NCBI GenBank assembly: GCA_001701165.1 | Contig: DAAP01000022.1 | Span: forward strand, 1 to 26,001 | Source: Bacteroidales bacterium H4 | GTDB taxonomy: Bacteria > Bacteroidota > Bacteroidia > Bacteroidales > Muribaculaceae | Direction: 5' to 3' | DNA: 26,001 nucleotides | Part shown: positions 17,075-24,885 of the stretch, in pieces | Numbering within the stretch: position 1 is the first letter of the stretch | How the letters are laid out: the number at the start of each line of letters is the position of its first letter | Notes under the pieces: generated by a model | Databases searched by the model: none | The model's input: only the letters and a program-made list of their open reading frames with translations | Told to the model about the DNA's origin: nothing | Position numbers and translations under genes: made by a program

Positions 17075-17106
17075 CAAATATAGACTATATTTTGATAAGG
17101 TGCAAC
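17075..17106 (-). promoter_or_regulatory. Candidate ilvE promoter
   Basis: On the minus strand a GTTG (17106-17103) is followed after 20 bases by TATATTTG (17082-17075), which fits the Bacteroidales -33/-7 pattern. The leader to the ATG would be about 85 nt. Confidence 0.6.
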
Positions 17107-17165
17107 TTTGTTTATGAAATTTAATGGCTCAAATATCTTGTGACGTGCTCGTCGGCAAAAGTGTG

Positions 17166-17204
17166 ATGGCGATTGAACATGGCGATTGAATATGGCGATT
17201 GGCG
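17166..17204 (+). repeat. 13-base tandem repeat, three copies
   Basis: ATGGCGATTGAAC at 17166-17178, ATGGCGATTGAAT at 17179-17191, and ATGGCGATTGGCG at 17192-17204. The third copy diverges in its last three bases. Each unit is 13 bases, so a reading frame would shift between copies; this argues against coding. Confidence 0.85.
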
Positions 17205-17387
17205 TTATCGCGGTGGTTGCCGGACAGGGCCTCTCCGGGCTTTGGATGTGTAAGTATTGAAGTTCTGCGTATATGCCCTTGCTCGGTGGAATATTGTGAT
17301 GTGGTTTTTTTTGCTCGGTTAAGGTGCTGATGTATAGTGTGGTGGCGGTTAGGTGCGAAATTTAGCCGAAAAAATGTTGAGAAAAAA

Positions 17388-17418
17388 TTTGTCAGTTCCG
17401 GAAAAGTGCGTACCTTTG
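17388..17418 (+). promoter_or_regulatory. Promoter of tRNA-Pro
   Basis: TTTG (17388-17391), a 19-base spacer, then TACCTTTG (17411-17418): the best fit in the window to the Bacteroidales -33/-7 promoter. Transcription would begin about 15 bases before the tRNA. Confidence 0.8.
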
Positions 17419-17439
17419 CAGTGCTTTTGAAAGCAACCT

Positions 17440-17516
17440 CGGGGTGTAGCTCAGTTGGTTAGAGTACGCGTCTGGGGGGCGTGAGGTCGCTAGTTCGAGT
17501 CTAGTCACCCCGACCA
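17440..17516 (+). tRNA. tRNA-Pro (anticodon GGG)
   Basis: A 77-nt cloverleaf. The acceptor stem CGGGGTG (17440-17446) pairs with CACCCCG (17506-17512), followed by A and an encoded CCA (17513-17516). The D arm is GCTC/GAGT. The anticodon stem CGCGT/GCGTG has two G-U pairs and a seven-base loop CTGGGGG with GGG at 17474-17476, which reads Pro codons CCC and CCU. The T arm has the TTCGAGT loop. It is a single-gene unit with its own promoter and terminator. Confidence 0.95.
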
Positions 17517-17542
17517 AAAGAATTCATGTTAAAATTCCCCCT

Positions 17543-17581
17543 GTTGAGCGAGTTTCCAAACGGAAACTCGCTCAACTTTTT
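17543..17581 (+). terminator. Rho-independent terminator after tRNA-Pro
   Basis: A 15-bp perfect stem (17543-17557 with 17562-17576), an AAAC loop, and a TTTTT tail (17577-17581). It lies 27 bases after the tRNA. Confidence 0.92.
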
Positions 17582-17757
17582 AGATCTGTTTTGAATGGCA
17601 ATGGCTGTGTCTCCGGTGTGACAATGTCTGACAACGCACGTAGTGCATCATTAGTACATCGATATAATGTGAGATGCGTTGCCGAATCTGCGTACAGCCT
17701 TAGATTATAGATATATAGAGCGATATAATGGTGACCAAAGACGCAGGATTGTGACTT

Positions 17758-17773
17758 TGGCACAGAATATGCT
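17758..17773 (+). promoter_or_regulatory. Candidate sigma-54 (-24/-12) promoter of groESL
   Basis: TGGCACAGAATATGCT lies inside 17758-17773: GG at 17759-17760 and GC at 17771-17772 with exactly 10 bases between, as needed for RpoN. Against the consensus TGGCAC-N5-TTGCW there is one mismatch (ATGC for TTGC). Transcription would start near 17784, about 48 nt before groES. No TAnnTTTG box is seen here. Confidence 0.5.
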
Positions 17774-17831
17774 AATATGAATTTTACGAAAAAAGAAAAT
17801 CAATTAAATAACTCACATAAAAGTTAGAACT

Positions 17832-18104
17832 ATGAACGTTAAACCTCTTGCTGACCGCGTAATTATCCGCCCCGCACAGGCCGAAGAAGTTACGGCTGCC
17901 GGTATTATCATCCCCGATTCTGCTAAAGAAAAACCGCTGAAAGGCACTGTCATCGCCGTAGGTCCCGGTACCAAGGACGAAGTTATGGAGCTGAAAGACG
18001 GAGACACCGTGCTGTATGGCAAATACGCCGGCACCGAGCTCGAAATCGAAGGTGACAAGGTGCTGATTATGCGCCAGAGCGAAGTCCTCGCTATCCTCGG
18101 ATAA
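17832..18104 (+). CDS. groES: Co-chaperonin GroES
   Basis: The 10-kDa lid of the GroEL folding chamber; seven copies cap the ring. The 90-aa product has the family start MNVKPLADRVIIRP, the flexible mobile-loop region (about 17-33, EEVTAAGIIIPDSAKEK), GTVIAVGPG, and the VLYGKYAGTELEIEGDKVLIM end. It lies 43 bases before groL, in the usual order. Confidence 0.97.
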   Translation: MNVKPLADRVIIRPAQAEEVTAAGIIIPDSAKEKPLKGTVIAVGPGTKDEVMELKDGDTVLYGKYAGTELEIEGDKVLIMRQSEVLAILG

Positions 18105-18147
18105 GCAGGTCGTACAATCATCAAAACACGCTAAAATATCTACAATC

Positions 18148-19785
<1,638 letters not shown>

Positions 19786-19829
19786 GCCACTCATCACTTA
19801 GGCGCTGTCTCTAATAGACGGTGACCTTT

Positions 19830-19873
19830 CAATAGAGCTGCTTCCACGCAAGTGGAGGCGGCTCTATTGTTTT
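19830..19873 (+). terminator. Rho-independent terminator of groESL
   Basis: An 18-bp stem (19830-19847 with 19852-19869, two G-U pairs), a GCAA tetraloop of the stable GNRA kind, and a TTTT tail (19870-19873), 45 bases after the groL stop. Confidence 0.9.
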
Positions 19874-19936
19874 ATGTCAATGTTGCAATGGCGTACTCTC
19901 GTCGCGGCTCAGGTTGGATTGAACGTATAGGCATGC

Positions 19937-19982
19937 AAAAACAACGCAGCGGGTGATGCCGAGCACCATCCGCTGCGTTGTT
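19937..19982 (-). terminator. Rho-independent terminator of the rpmB-rpmG-DUF4295 operon
   Basis: On the minus strand a stem of 13 perfect pairs (19982-19970 with 19952-19940), extended inward by about six more pairs with one mismatch, is followed by a T-run (A-run at 19937-19941 on the plus strand). It lies 17 bases after the DUF4295 stop. Confidence 0.88.
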
Positions 19983-19999
19983 GTCTTTCGGAAAATGGA

Positions 20000-20149
20000 T
20001 TATTTGAGTGCGTCCTTAACTGCGTCGTTCGGAACCATTTCTTCTTTGAAGACATAGGCGCCGGTCTTGGGGGACTTAACCATTTTGATGACCTTGCTGT
20101 ATGTACGGCCTTCACCTTTTTGCAGGGAGGCCACTGTTTTCTTTGCCAT
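20000..20149 (-). CDS. DUF4295 small basic protein
   Basis: A 49-aa frame from ATG 20149 to TAA 20000. The product starts MAKKTVASLQKGEGRTYSKV and ends NDAVKDALK; it is basic. It matches the DUF4295 family, a short Bacteroidetes protein that is almost always encoded right after rpmG. Its length, charge and fixed position after L28 and L33 genes suggest a ribosome-associated role, but this is inference. It lies 35 bases after rpmG and is followed by the operon terminator. A 68-codon frame in another register over the same bases is a shadow. Confidence 0.9.
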   Translation of the reverse strand: MAKKTVASLQKGEGRTYSKVIKMVKSPKTGAYVFKEEMVPNDAVKDALK

Positions 20150-20184
20150 ATCTTAGGTGGTTTGGGTGCGTATAGGTGAGGGTG

Positions 20185-20373
20185 TTATTTAATCTCTTTA
20201 TGAACGGTCACGCGCTTCAGAATCGGGTTGTATTTCTTGAGTTCGAGGCGCTCTGTAGTGTTCTTGCGGTTCTTTGTGGTGATGTAACGGGATGTGCCGG
20301 GCATTCCGCTGGCTTTGTGTTCGGTGCATTCGAGGATGACCTGCACGCGATTACCTTTTGCTTTCTTTGCCAT
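20185..20373 (-). CDS. rpmG: 50S ribosomal protein L33
   Basis: A 62-aa basic protein, MAKKAKGNRVQVILECTEHK at the start and YNPILKRVTVHKEIK at the end, which match L33. Residues GTSRYITTKNRKNTTERLELKKYNP form the family core. The zinc-binding cysteine pairs of the C+ form are missing (only one Cys), so it is a C- type that does not bind zinc. It lies 14 bases after rpmB in the same operon. Confidence 0.96.
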   Translation of the reverse strand: MAKKAKGNRVQVILECTEHKASGMPGTSRYITTKNRKNTTERLELKKYNPILKRVTVHKEIK

Positions 20374-20387
20374 CTTCTCTTATGTTT

Positions 20388-20651
20388 TTAGAATCCAATG
20401 ATTTTGATGTCGTTCTCGGTCAGGTAGCCTTTCTCGGCGGCCTGAATCATAGCGGCGTTGAGGCCTAATTTGTTGATGGTGCGCAGCCCGGCAGCGGAGA
20501 TTGTCAGGCTAATCCACATGCCTTGTTCTACCCAGTAGAATTTCTTGGTGAACAGGTTGACGTTAAAACGGCGTTTGGTGCGACGTTTCGAGTGCGATAC
20601 GTTGTTGCCCGTGATAGCTTTCTTGCCGGTGATTTGACAAATCTTTGACAT
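20388..20651 (-). CDS. rpmB: 50S ribosomal protein L28
   Basis: An 87-aa protein of the large ribosomal subunit. MSKICQITGKKAITGNNVSHS and KRRTKRRFNVNL are family landmarks, and AAGLRTINKLG lies toward the C-terminus. It has one Cys (C5), so no zinc site. It is the first gene of the rpmB-rpmG-DUF4295 operon, with a promoter about 140 bases upstream. Confidence 0.97.
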   Translation of the reverse strand: MSKICQITGKKAITGNNVSHSKRRTKRRFNVNLFTKKFYWVEQGMWISLTISAAGLRTINKLGLNAAMIQAAEKGYLTENDIKIIGF

Positions 20652-21034
20652 GGCTGTTAATGGTTTATCGTGTTCGGTGTCTGTTTATTGTTGTCTTTGA
20701 ATGTCTTAGCGACGTGCGTTCCGTCTCATATCACCTGTGGGCGCATCTTTCCCACCGGCTTTTTCGGAGCCGCCGTAAAACAGGATGCAAAGTAACGACT
20801 TTTTTCGTTATCTACCAAATATTTCCACCTTTTTTTGCCTGAATGGCCAAAAATAATTTCTTGGGGCTTGCCTGTAATGCGGGTGGGGCTTGTCTGTGGT
20901 GTCGGGGGGTCTCGATGCAGGCCTGGGTACGGCCCGGAGGGATGTTTCTGCGGTGTTTGGCGCGATAATTGCTGGCTTGTTTGAGGTGCGGCGGATGTCC
21001 CGCCGTGATCGTACACTTCAGCAGCTATCGTACA
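20652..21034. other. Intergenic region between divergent rpmB and DUF4924 gene
   Basis: About 380 bases with the rpmB promoter candidate on the minus strand. The part near 20880-21030 is GC-rich and open in the DUF4924 frame up to 20969, but those codons precede the family's usual start. No clear plus-strand promoter box was found. Confidence 0.5.
20788..20819 (-). promoter_or_regulatory. Candidate promoter of rpmB operon
   Basis: On the minus strand TTTG (20819-20816), a 20-base spacer, then TTACTTTG (20795-20788), one base off the TAnnTTTG -7 box. The leader would be about 130 nt, long enough for control by a ribosomal protein, though I see no known motif. Confidence 0.55.
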
Positions 21035-21577
21035 ATGTATATCGCATCCCGAAAGCACAAAGAGAATATCGCCGAATACTTGTTGTATATGTGGCAGATA
21101 GAGGATATTATCCGTGCCTACAACCTTGATATTGACCATATAGAAGAGTCCGTAATCCGTCCCATGGGGCTTGATGAAGAGCGGGCGCATGCTTTGCGTG
21201 AGTGGTACGTGTCACTCATTGATATGATGAGGCGCGAGGGTGTGGAGCGTTCGGGTCATTTGCAAATCAATCGCAATACGTTGGGACAGCTTGTGGACTT
21301 GCATCGGCGTCTGTTGTCGAGTGACAAGTATGCCGAGTATAGTGCTCAGTTGTACAAGACGTTGCCGTTTATAGTCGAGTTGCGTGCCAAGGGTGGGAAG
21401 GCTCCGGTCGGCGAGTTGGAGACGTGTTTCAATGCGCTGTACGGGGTGCTGATGCTAAGGCTGCGCGGCCGGGAGATTTCCAAAGGCACGGCTGATGCTG
21501 TGGCTCAGATTTCCAAGCTTTTGGCGATGCTTGCCGGATATTATAAGCTCGACCGGGATGATAAGCTTGAGTTTTGA
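21035..21577 (+). CDS. DUF4924 family protein
   Basis: A 180-aa soluble, mostly helical protein of unknown function. The family core is visible: NIAEYLLYMWQIEDIIRAY near the N-terminus, HLQINRNTLGQLVDLHRRLL in the middle, then LPFIVELRAK, ETCFNALYGVLMLRL and a KLLAMLAGYYKLD end. The frame is open to 20969, but ATG 21035 is chosen because relatives start about here and the extra 22 residues are Cys-rich and atypical. The family is restricted to Bacteroidetes as far as I know. It is divergent from rpmB and convergent with the DUF695 gene. Confidence 0.85.
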   Translation: MYIASRKHKENIAEYLLYMWQIEDIIRAYNLDIDHIEESVIRPMGLDEERAHALREWYVSLIDMMRREGVERSGHLQINRNTLGQLVDLHRRLLSSDKYAEYSAQLYKTLPFIVELRAKGGKAPVGELETCFNALYGVLMLRLRGREISKGTADAVAQISKLLAMLAGYYKLDRDDKLEF

Positions 21578-21616
21578 GGAGCGTGCTGCCGTCTCACGCA
21601 AGTAATATCTTCTATT

Positions 21617-21651
21617 ATAGCCATAATAGTTGTTATGGCCATTATGGCTAT
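21617..21651. repeat. Inverted repeat between convergent genes
   Basis: ATAGCCATAAT (21617-21627) and ATTATGGCTAT (21641-21651) pair over 11 bp with a 13-base loop. An alternative inner pairing (21621-21626 with 21633-21638) is possible. It lies between the DUF4924 and DUF695 gene ends and may stop transcription, but there is no T-run. Confidence 0.5.
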
Positions 21652-21692
21652 TCAGCAGTCATACTGCGTGTAAGAGTCTGTTGTGGCAGCTG

Positions 21693-22115
21693 TCAGACGT
21701 CGATGCGGCTGGCGGTGGCCATTTCGTCGTATTCTTCCCAGTCGGGGTCGTTCTCGCATGTGATTTCCAGTGGCATCAGCGGCAGCTGCGCCAGGGCTTC
21801 GTTGAGTTTGCGTCCGAAGATATTGGTGCTGGTGGTGTAGAATACCCATTGGCGGCTTCCGTCACCGGTATATATGCCGGTGAGCACGGCTACGGGGTCT
21901 TTGTCGAAGGTGTCGGCCATAGCATCGGTGGCTTGTTCCATGAGTTTGGAGTCTTCGATGCCGGGCATGTCGTGACCTCCGTATTTCCATGTGATGGTTA
22001 CGCGGATGCTGAAGCGAGGGTTGGTACGGAATTTTTCGATGTCGGCACGTCCGGTGACCAGGATATCATATCCTTCGTCGCTGATGGTGGGGCATGTCCA
22101 GTATTCTCCTTTCAT
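21693..22115 (-). CDS. DUF695-domain protein
   Basis: A 140-aa soluble acidic protein without signal peptide or membrane helix. MKGEYWTCPTISDEGYDILVTGR opens it; FSIRVTITWKYGG, LTGIYTGDGSRQWVFYT and CENDPDWEEYDEM follow, which match DUF695-type proteins that occur in Bacteroides. The biochemical role is unknown. It lies downstream of rnpB on the same strand, with about 140 bases between them that contain a short tandem repeat. Confidence 0.8.
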   Translation of the reverse strand: MKGEYWTCPTISDEGYDILVTGRADIEKFRTNPRFSIRVTITWKYGGHDMPGIEDSKLMEQATDAMADTFDKDPVAVLTGIYTGDGSRQWVFYTTSTNIFGRKLNEALAQLPLMPLEITCENDPDWEEYDEMATASRIDV

Positions 22116-22143
22116 AATATAGGGCGGGGTAGTTTCGAGTGTG

Positions 22144-22198
22144 GAATGAGGAATTGAGGAATTGAGGAATTGAGACCTTAGGGACTTTAAGGACTTTA
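22144..22198. repeat. Short tandem repeats (GAGGAATT x3, GGACTTTA x2)
   Basis: Between rnpB and the DUF695 gene the 8-base unit GAGGAATT recurs three times in direct succession (about 22148-22171, preceded by a shortened GGAATGA copy), then after a short joint GGACTTTA occurs twice (about 22182-22198, with an intervening A). No gene is in this stretch. It looks like slippage-prone intergenic sequence. Confidence 0.75.
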
Positions 22199-22254
22199 GA
22201 TCCTATTGTCTGAGGGCTCTGATTTCGAGAGCCGAGAAATAGAAGAAGCGAAAA

Positions 22255-22665
22255 GGACGGCGGGCGGATGTAAGCCGGGTTCTGTAAGCCCTCGGTATCC
22301 CGCGTGGGGACCGGACGGGGCCATGCACGTCATTTATCTGAGCGCCGTGTTGCCACGGCCGCTTTAGCAGTCTACCCCCCGGCAATGGACGAGCAGCCCT
22401 TAAATGCCGGTATATTTGACCTTGCAACCCATAAGGTGTGCGGCGAGTCATGTCACCATGTCTCCCGGTGGGCTCTTACCCCACCTTTTCACCTTTGCCG
22501 ACATCGTCGGCTGTTATTTTCTGTCACACTACTCTGCCGTTTCCGACAGCTTGCCGTTAGCAAGTATGGTGCTCTGTGTTGCCCGGACTTTCCTCCCGTC
22601 TGCGCAGGTCGGCCTCGCGGTCGGTCTGCCGGACGAGCGACGCGCCTCTGCCCGTCGTCGTTTTC
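22255..22665 (-). ncRNA. rnpB: RNase P RNA (class A), rnpB
   Basis: The catalytic RNA that matures tRNA 5' ends. On the minus strand the conserved core is plain: GAGGAAAGTCCGGGC (22595-22581) near the 5' end, GGTAAGAGCCCACC and the GGTGACATG region in the middle, AGATAAATGAC (22339-22329), and ACAGAACCCGGCTTACA (22285-22269) near the 3' end, the far strand of P4. The ends are set by a P1 helix of about 9 bp (near 22652-22661 with 22256-22265, one mismatch), so each end is good to about 10 bases. The gene begins about 27 bases after the lpxA stop. Several reading frames over it are spurious. Confidence 0.95.
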
Positions 22666-22691
22666 TCTTCGTCTATATGTTTGGCGTCTGT

Positions 22692-23468
22692 TTAGACGTA
22701 TCCTTTAATGATGCCGCGTTTGCTGTTGCGGACAAACATGATGATTTCGTCGCGTTCGGGGGTGGCCGGCAGCTCGGCTTCGATGCGGGCGACGGCGTCT
22801 GAGACGTTCAGTCCCGAGAGATAGAGGTAGCGGTATATGTCCTGTATCTCGCGTATGGTGTCGCTGGAGAAGTTGCGTCGGCGCAGGCCGATGCTGTTGA
22901 TGCCGGCGTAGGATATGGGTTCGCGTGCGGCTTTGACATATGGGGGCACGTCTTTATTGATGAGTGCGCCGCCTTGTATCATGATGTGCGAACCCAGGTG
23001 GCAGAATTGGTGTACCAGTGTTCCGCCGCCGATGATGGCGTAGTCGTCTACGATGACTTCGCCTGCCAATTGTGTGGCGTTGGAGATGATGATGTTGTTG
23101 CCTACGCAGCAGTCGTGTGCTATGTGCGAGTAGGCCATAATCAGACAGTTGTTGCCCACGACGGTGCGGCCTTTGGAGGCTGTGCCGCGGTTGACGGTGA
23201 CGTATTCGCGCAGGGTGGTGTTGTCGCCGATGACGGCGTAGGTTTCTTCGCCTCTGAATTTGAGGTCTTGGGGTATTGCGCCTATGACGGCACCGGGGAA
23301 TATGGTACAGTTGCGGCCTATGCGTGCGCCTTCGAGGATGGTGACGTTGGAGCCTATGCGTGTGCCTTCGCCGATTTCGACGTTTTGGTCAATGGTGACA
23401 AAGGGGTCGATGACGACGCTGGGGTGTATCTTGGCTGCGGGATGTACGTATGCTAAGGGCTGTTTCAT
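22692..23468 (-). CDS. lpxA: UDP-N-acetylglucosamine acyltransferase (LpxA)
   Basis: First enzyme of lipid A synthesis: moves a 3-hydroxyacyl chain from ACP to UDP-GlcNAc. The 258-aa protein has left-handed beta-helix hexapeptide repeats (about 8-180: IHPSVVIDPFVTID and onward), the catalytic His H118 in SHIAHDCCVGNN, and an alpha-helical C-terminus after LRRRNFS. The ATG at 23468 overlaps the stop of lpxC-fabZ as ATGA and begins at the family's usual place; an upstream ATG (23501) adds 11 atypical residues and is rejected. The chain length used cannot be read from sequence with certainty. Confidence 0.95.
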   Translation of the reverse strand: MKQPLAYVHPAAKIHPSVVIDPFVTIDQNVEIGEGTRIGSNVTILEGARIGRNCTIFPGAVIGAIPQDLKFRGEETYAVIGDNTTLREYVTVNRGTASKGRTVVGNNCLIMAYSHIAHDCCVGNNIIISNATQLAGEVIVDDYAIIGGGTLVHQFCHLGSHIMIQGGALINKDVPPYVKAAREPISYAGINSIGLRRRNFSSDTIREIQDIYRYLYLSGLNVSDAVARIEAELPATPERDEIIMFVRNSKRGIIKGYV

Positions 23469-24850
23469 TTGTTCTTGATGATTTGTGCCATAAATTCGCA
23501 TTCGGCCACGAGTTTATCGCCTACGAAGGCGCGGCCTTTCATGACGGCGCATCCGCGACGTAGCTCGGTCATGAAGGACACGTGGAATAGGAGTGTGTCT
23601 CCGGGGACGACTTTTTGGCGGAATTTCACATTGTCTATTTTCATGAAGTATGTCGAGTAGCGTTCCGGGTCGGGCACGGTGCCGAGCACGAGCAGTCCGC
23701 CGGTCTGGGCCATGGCTTCAATCATGAGTACGCCGGGCATTACCGGTTCCTGTGGGAAGTGCCCTTGGAAGAATGGTTCGTTGGCGGTGATATTTTTCAC
23801 GCCCACGATATAGCTTTCGCTGCGTTCGATGATTTTGTCCACCAGCAGGAAGGGGTAGCGGTGGGGCAGTAGGGCGCGTATCTGGTTGTTGTCCAGTATG
23901 GGGGTGGCGTTGGGGTCGTACACGGGCGCTATGGCGTCCATACGGCGCACATCGCGGCGCAGTTTCTTGGATAGTTGGGTGTTGATGGTGTGCCCGGGGC
24001 GGGTAGCGATAATACGGCCGCGTAGCGGGGCGCCTATCAGGGCGATGTCGCCTATGATGTCGAGCAGTTTGTGGCGTGCGGGTTCGTTTTCGTGCGTCAG
24101 GGGTGTCTCGTTGATGTATCCGTACTCGGTGACGCATTTGTGCTGTACGCCCATGATGTCGGCGATATGGTCCAGCTTGTCTTGGCTCAGGGGCGAGTCG
24201 TAGATGACTATGGCGTTGTCGAGGTCGCCGCCCTTGATGAGGTTGGCGGCCAGCAGTTGCTCTATCTCGCGCACGAACACGAAGGTACGACTGGCTGCAA
24301 TTTCGTCGGCGAAGTCGCTCAGGTGTTCGAGGCTTGCGTACTGGTTGTGCAGTACGGGTGAGTCGAAGTTGATCATCACATCGGCGGTGAATTCTTCGTC
24401 GGGTAGTACTATGATTTTGGAGCCTGTTTCGGGGTCGGAGACCTCTATCTTGTGGCGGACGACAAAGAATTCTTTGTCGGCATCTTGTTCTTGGAGTCCG
24501 GCTTGGGCTATGGCGTGGGTGTATATTGCGGCGCTGCCGTCCAGTATGGGCATCTCGGGGCCGTCCACACTGATGAGTACGTTGTCTATTCCGGAGGCAT
24601 AGAGCGCGGCCATGGCGTGCTCTATGGTGCTGACGGTGATGTCAGGAGCGATGCCGATGACGGTGCCGCGGCTGGTGGCTACGACGTTTTCGGCCACAGC
24701 GGGTATTATTGGCCGATCTTCGAGGTCGACGCGTTGGATTTTGTATCCTGTGCCTTCGGCTGCGGGGTTGAAGGTTGCCGTGATATTGAGGCCTGTATGC
24801 AGCCCTTTGCCTTGGAGCGTAAAGGGCTTGGCGAGCGTGAGCTGTTTCAT
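23465..24850 (-). CDS. lpxC-fabZ: Bifunctional LpxC deacetylase / FabZ dehydratase fusion
   Basis: One 461-aa chain joins two enzymes, as is usual in Bacteroidetes. N-terminal LpxC (about 1-305) is the zinc deacetylase that commits UDP-acyl-GlcNAc to lipid A: zinc ligands H78 (STIEHAMAAL), H260 and D264 (ARHKLLDIIGD), catalytic H287 (RPGHTIN). C-terminal FabZ (about 320-461) is a hot-dog-fold 3-hydroxyacyl-ACP dehydratase: LLPHRYPFLLVD, then H364 (GHFPQEPVMPG) and E378 (MIEAMAQTGG). Both active sites look intact. The fusion couples lipid A and fatty acid supply, since both draw on 3-hydroxyacyl-ACP. It is 35 bases after lpxD and overlaps lpxA by 4 bases. Confidence 0.97.
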   Translation of the reverse strand: MKQLTLAKPFTLQGKGLHTGLNITATFNPAAEGTGYKIQRVDLEDRPIIPAVAENVVATSRGTVIGIAPDITVSTIEHAMAALYASGIDNVLISVDGPEMPILDGSAAIYTHAIAQAGLQEQDADKEFFVVRHKIEVSDPETGSKIIVLPDEEFTADVMINFDSPVLHNQYASLEHLSDFADEIAASRTFVFVREIEQLLAANLIKGGDLDNAIVIYDSPLSQDKLDHIADIMGVQHKCVTEYGYINETPLTHENEPARHKLLDIIGDIALIGAPLRGRIIATRPGHTINTQLSKKLRRDVRRMDAIAPVYDPNATPILDNNQIRALLPHRYPFLLVDKIIERSESYIVGVKNITANEPFFQGHFPQEPVMPGVLMIEAMAQTGGLLVLGTVPDPERYSTYFMKIDNVKFRQKVVPGDTLLFHVSFMTELRRGCAVMKGRAFVGDKLVAECEFMAQIIKNK

Positions 24851-24885
24851 TGTGGCGTATATGGTGTTATATATTGTTTCGTACT

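Larger units (their letters stand above)
16981..17439. other. Intergenic region between ilvE and tRNA-Pro
   Basis: About 460 bases without a convincing gene. It holds the ilvE promoter candidate (minus), a three-copy 13-base tandem repeat at 17166-17204, and the tRNA promoter (plus) at its right end. No frame in it looks coding. Confidence 0.6.
17517..17831. other. Intergenic region between tRNA-Pro and groES
   Basis: About 315 bases. After the tRNA terminator it holds only the sigma-54-like element near 17757. No CIRCE-type inverted repeat upstream of groES was seen by eye. A 63-codon minus-strand frame at 17572-17763 has no recognisable features and is not called. Confidence 0.55.

Noticed and set aside
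17440..17516. tRNA-Pro as a mobile-element attachment site
   Set aside because: No integrase gene or duplicated tRNA 3' end was seen near by.
19909..20115. 68-codon minus-strand frame next to rpmG
   Set aside because: Overlaps the true DUF4295 gene in another frame and runs through the operon terminator.
21601..21660. Palindromic AT-rich stretch as an integration site or origin
   Set aside because: Only an 11-bp inverted repeat between convergent gene ends; no integrase or replication gene is near.
22215..22233. Small hairpin (GGCTCT/AGAGCC) after rnpB as terminator
   Set aside because: Only 6 bp and no T-run on the minus strand; too weak to call.
22203..22802. Reading frames on both strands across 22203-22802
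   Set aside because: They run through the RNase P RNA, whose conserved core is clear.
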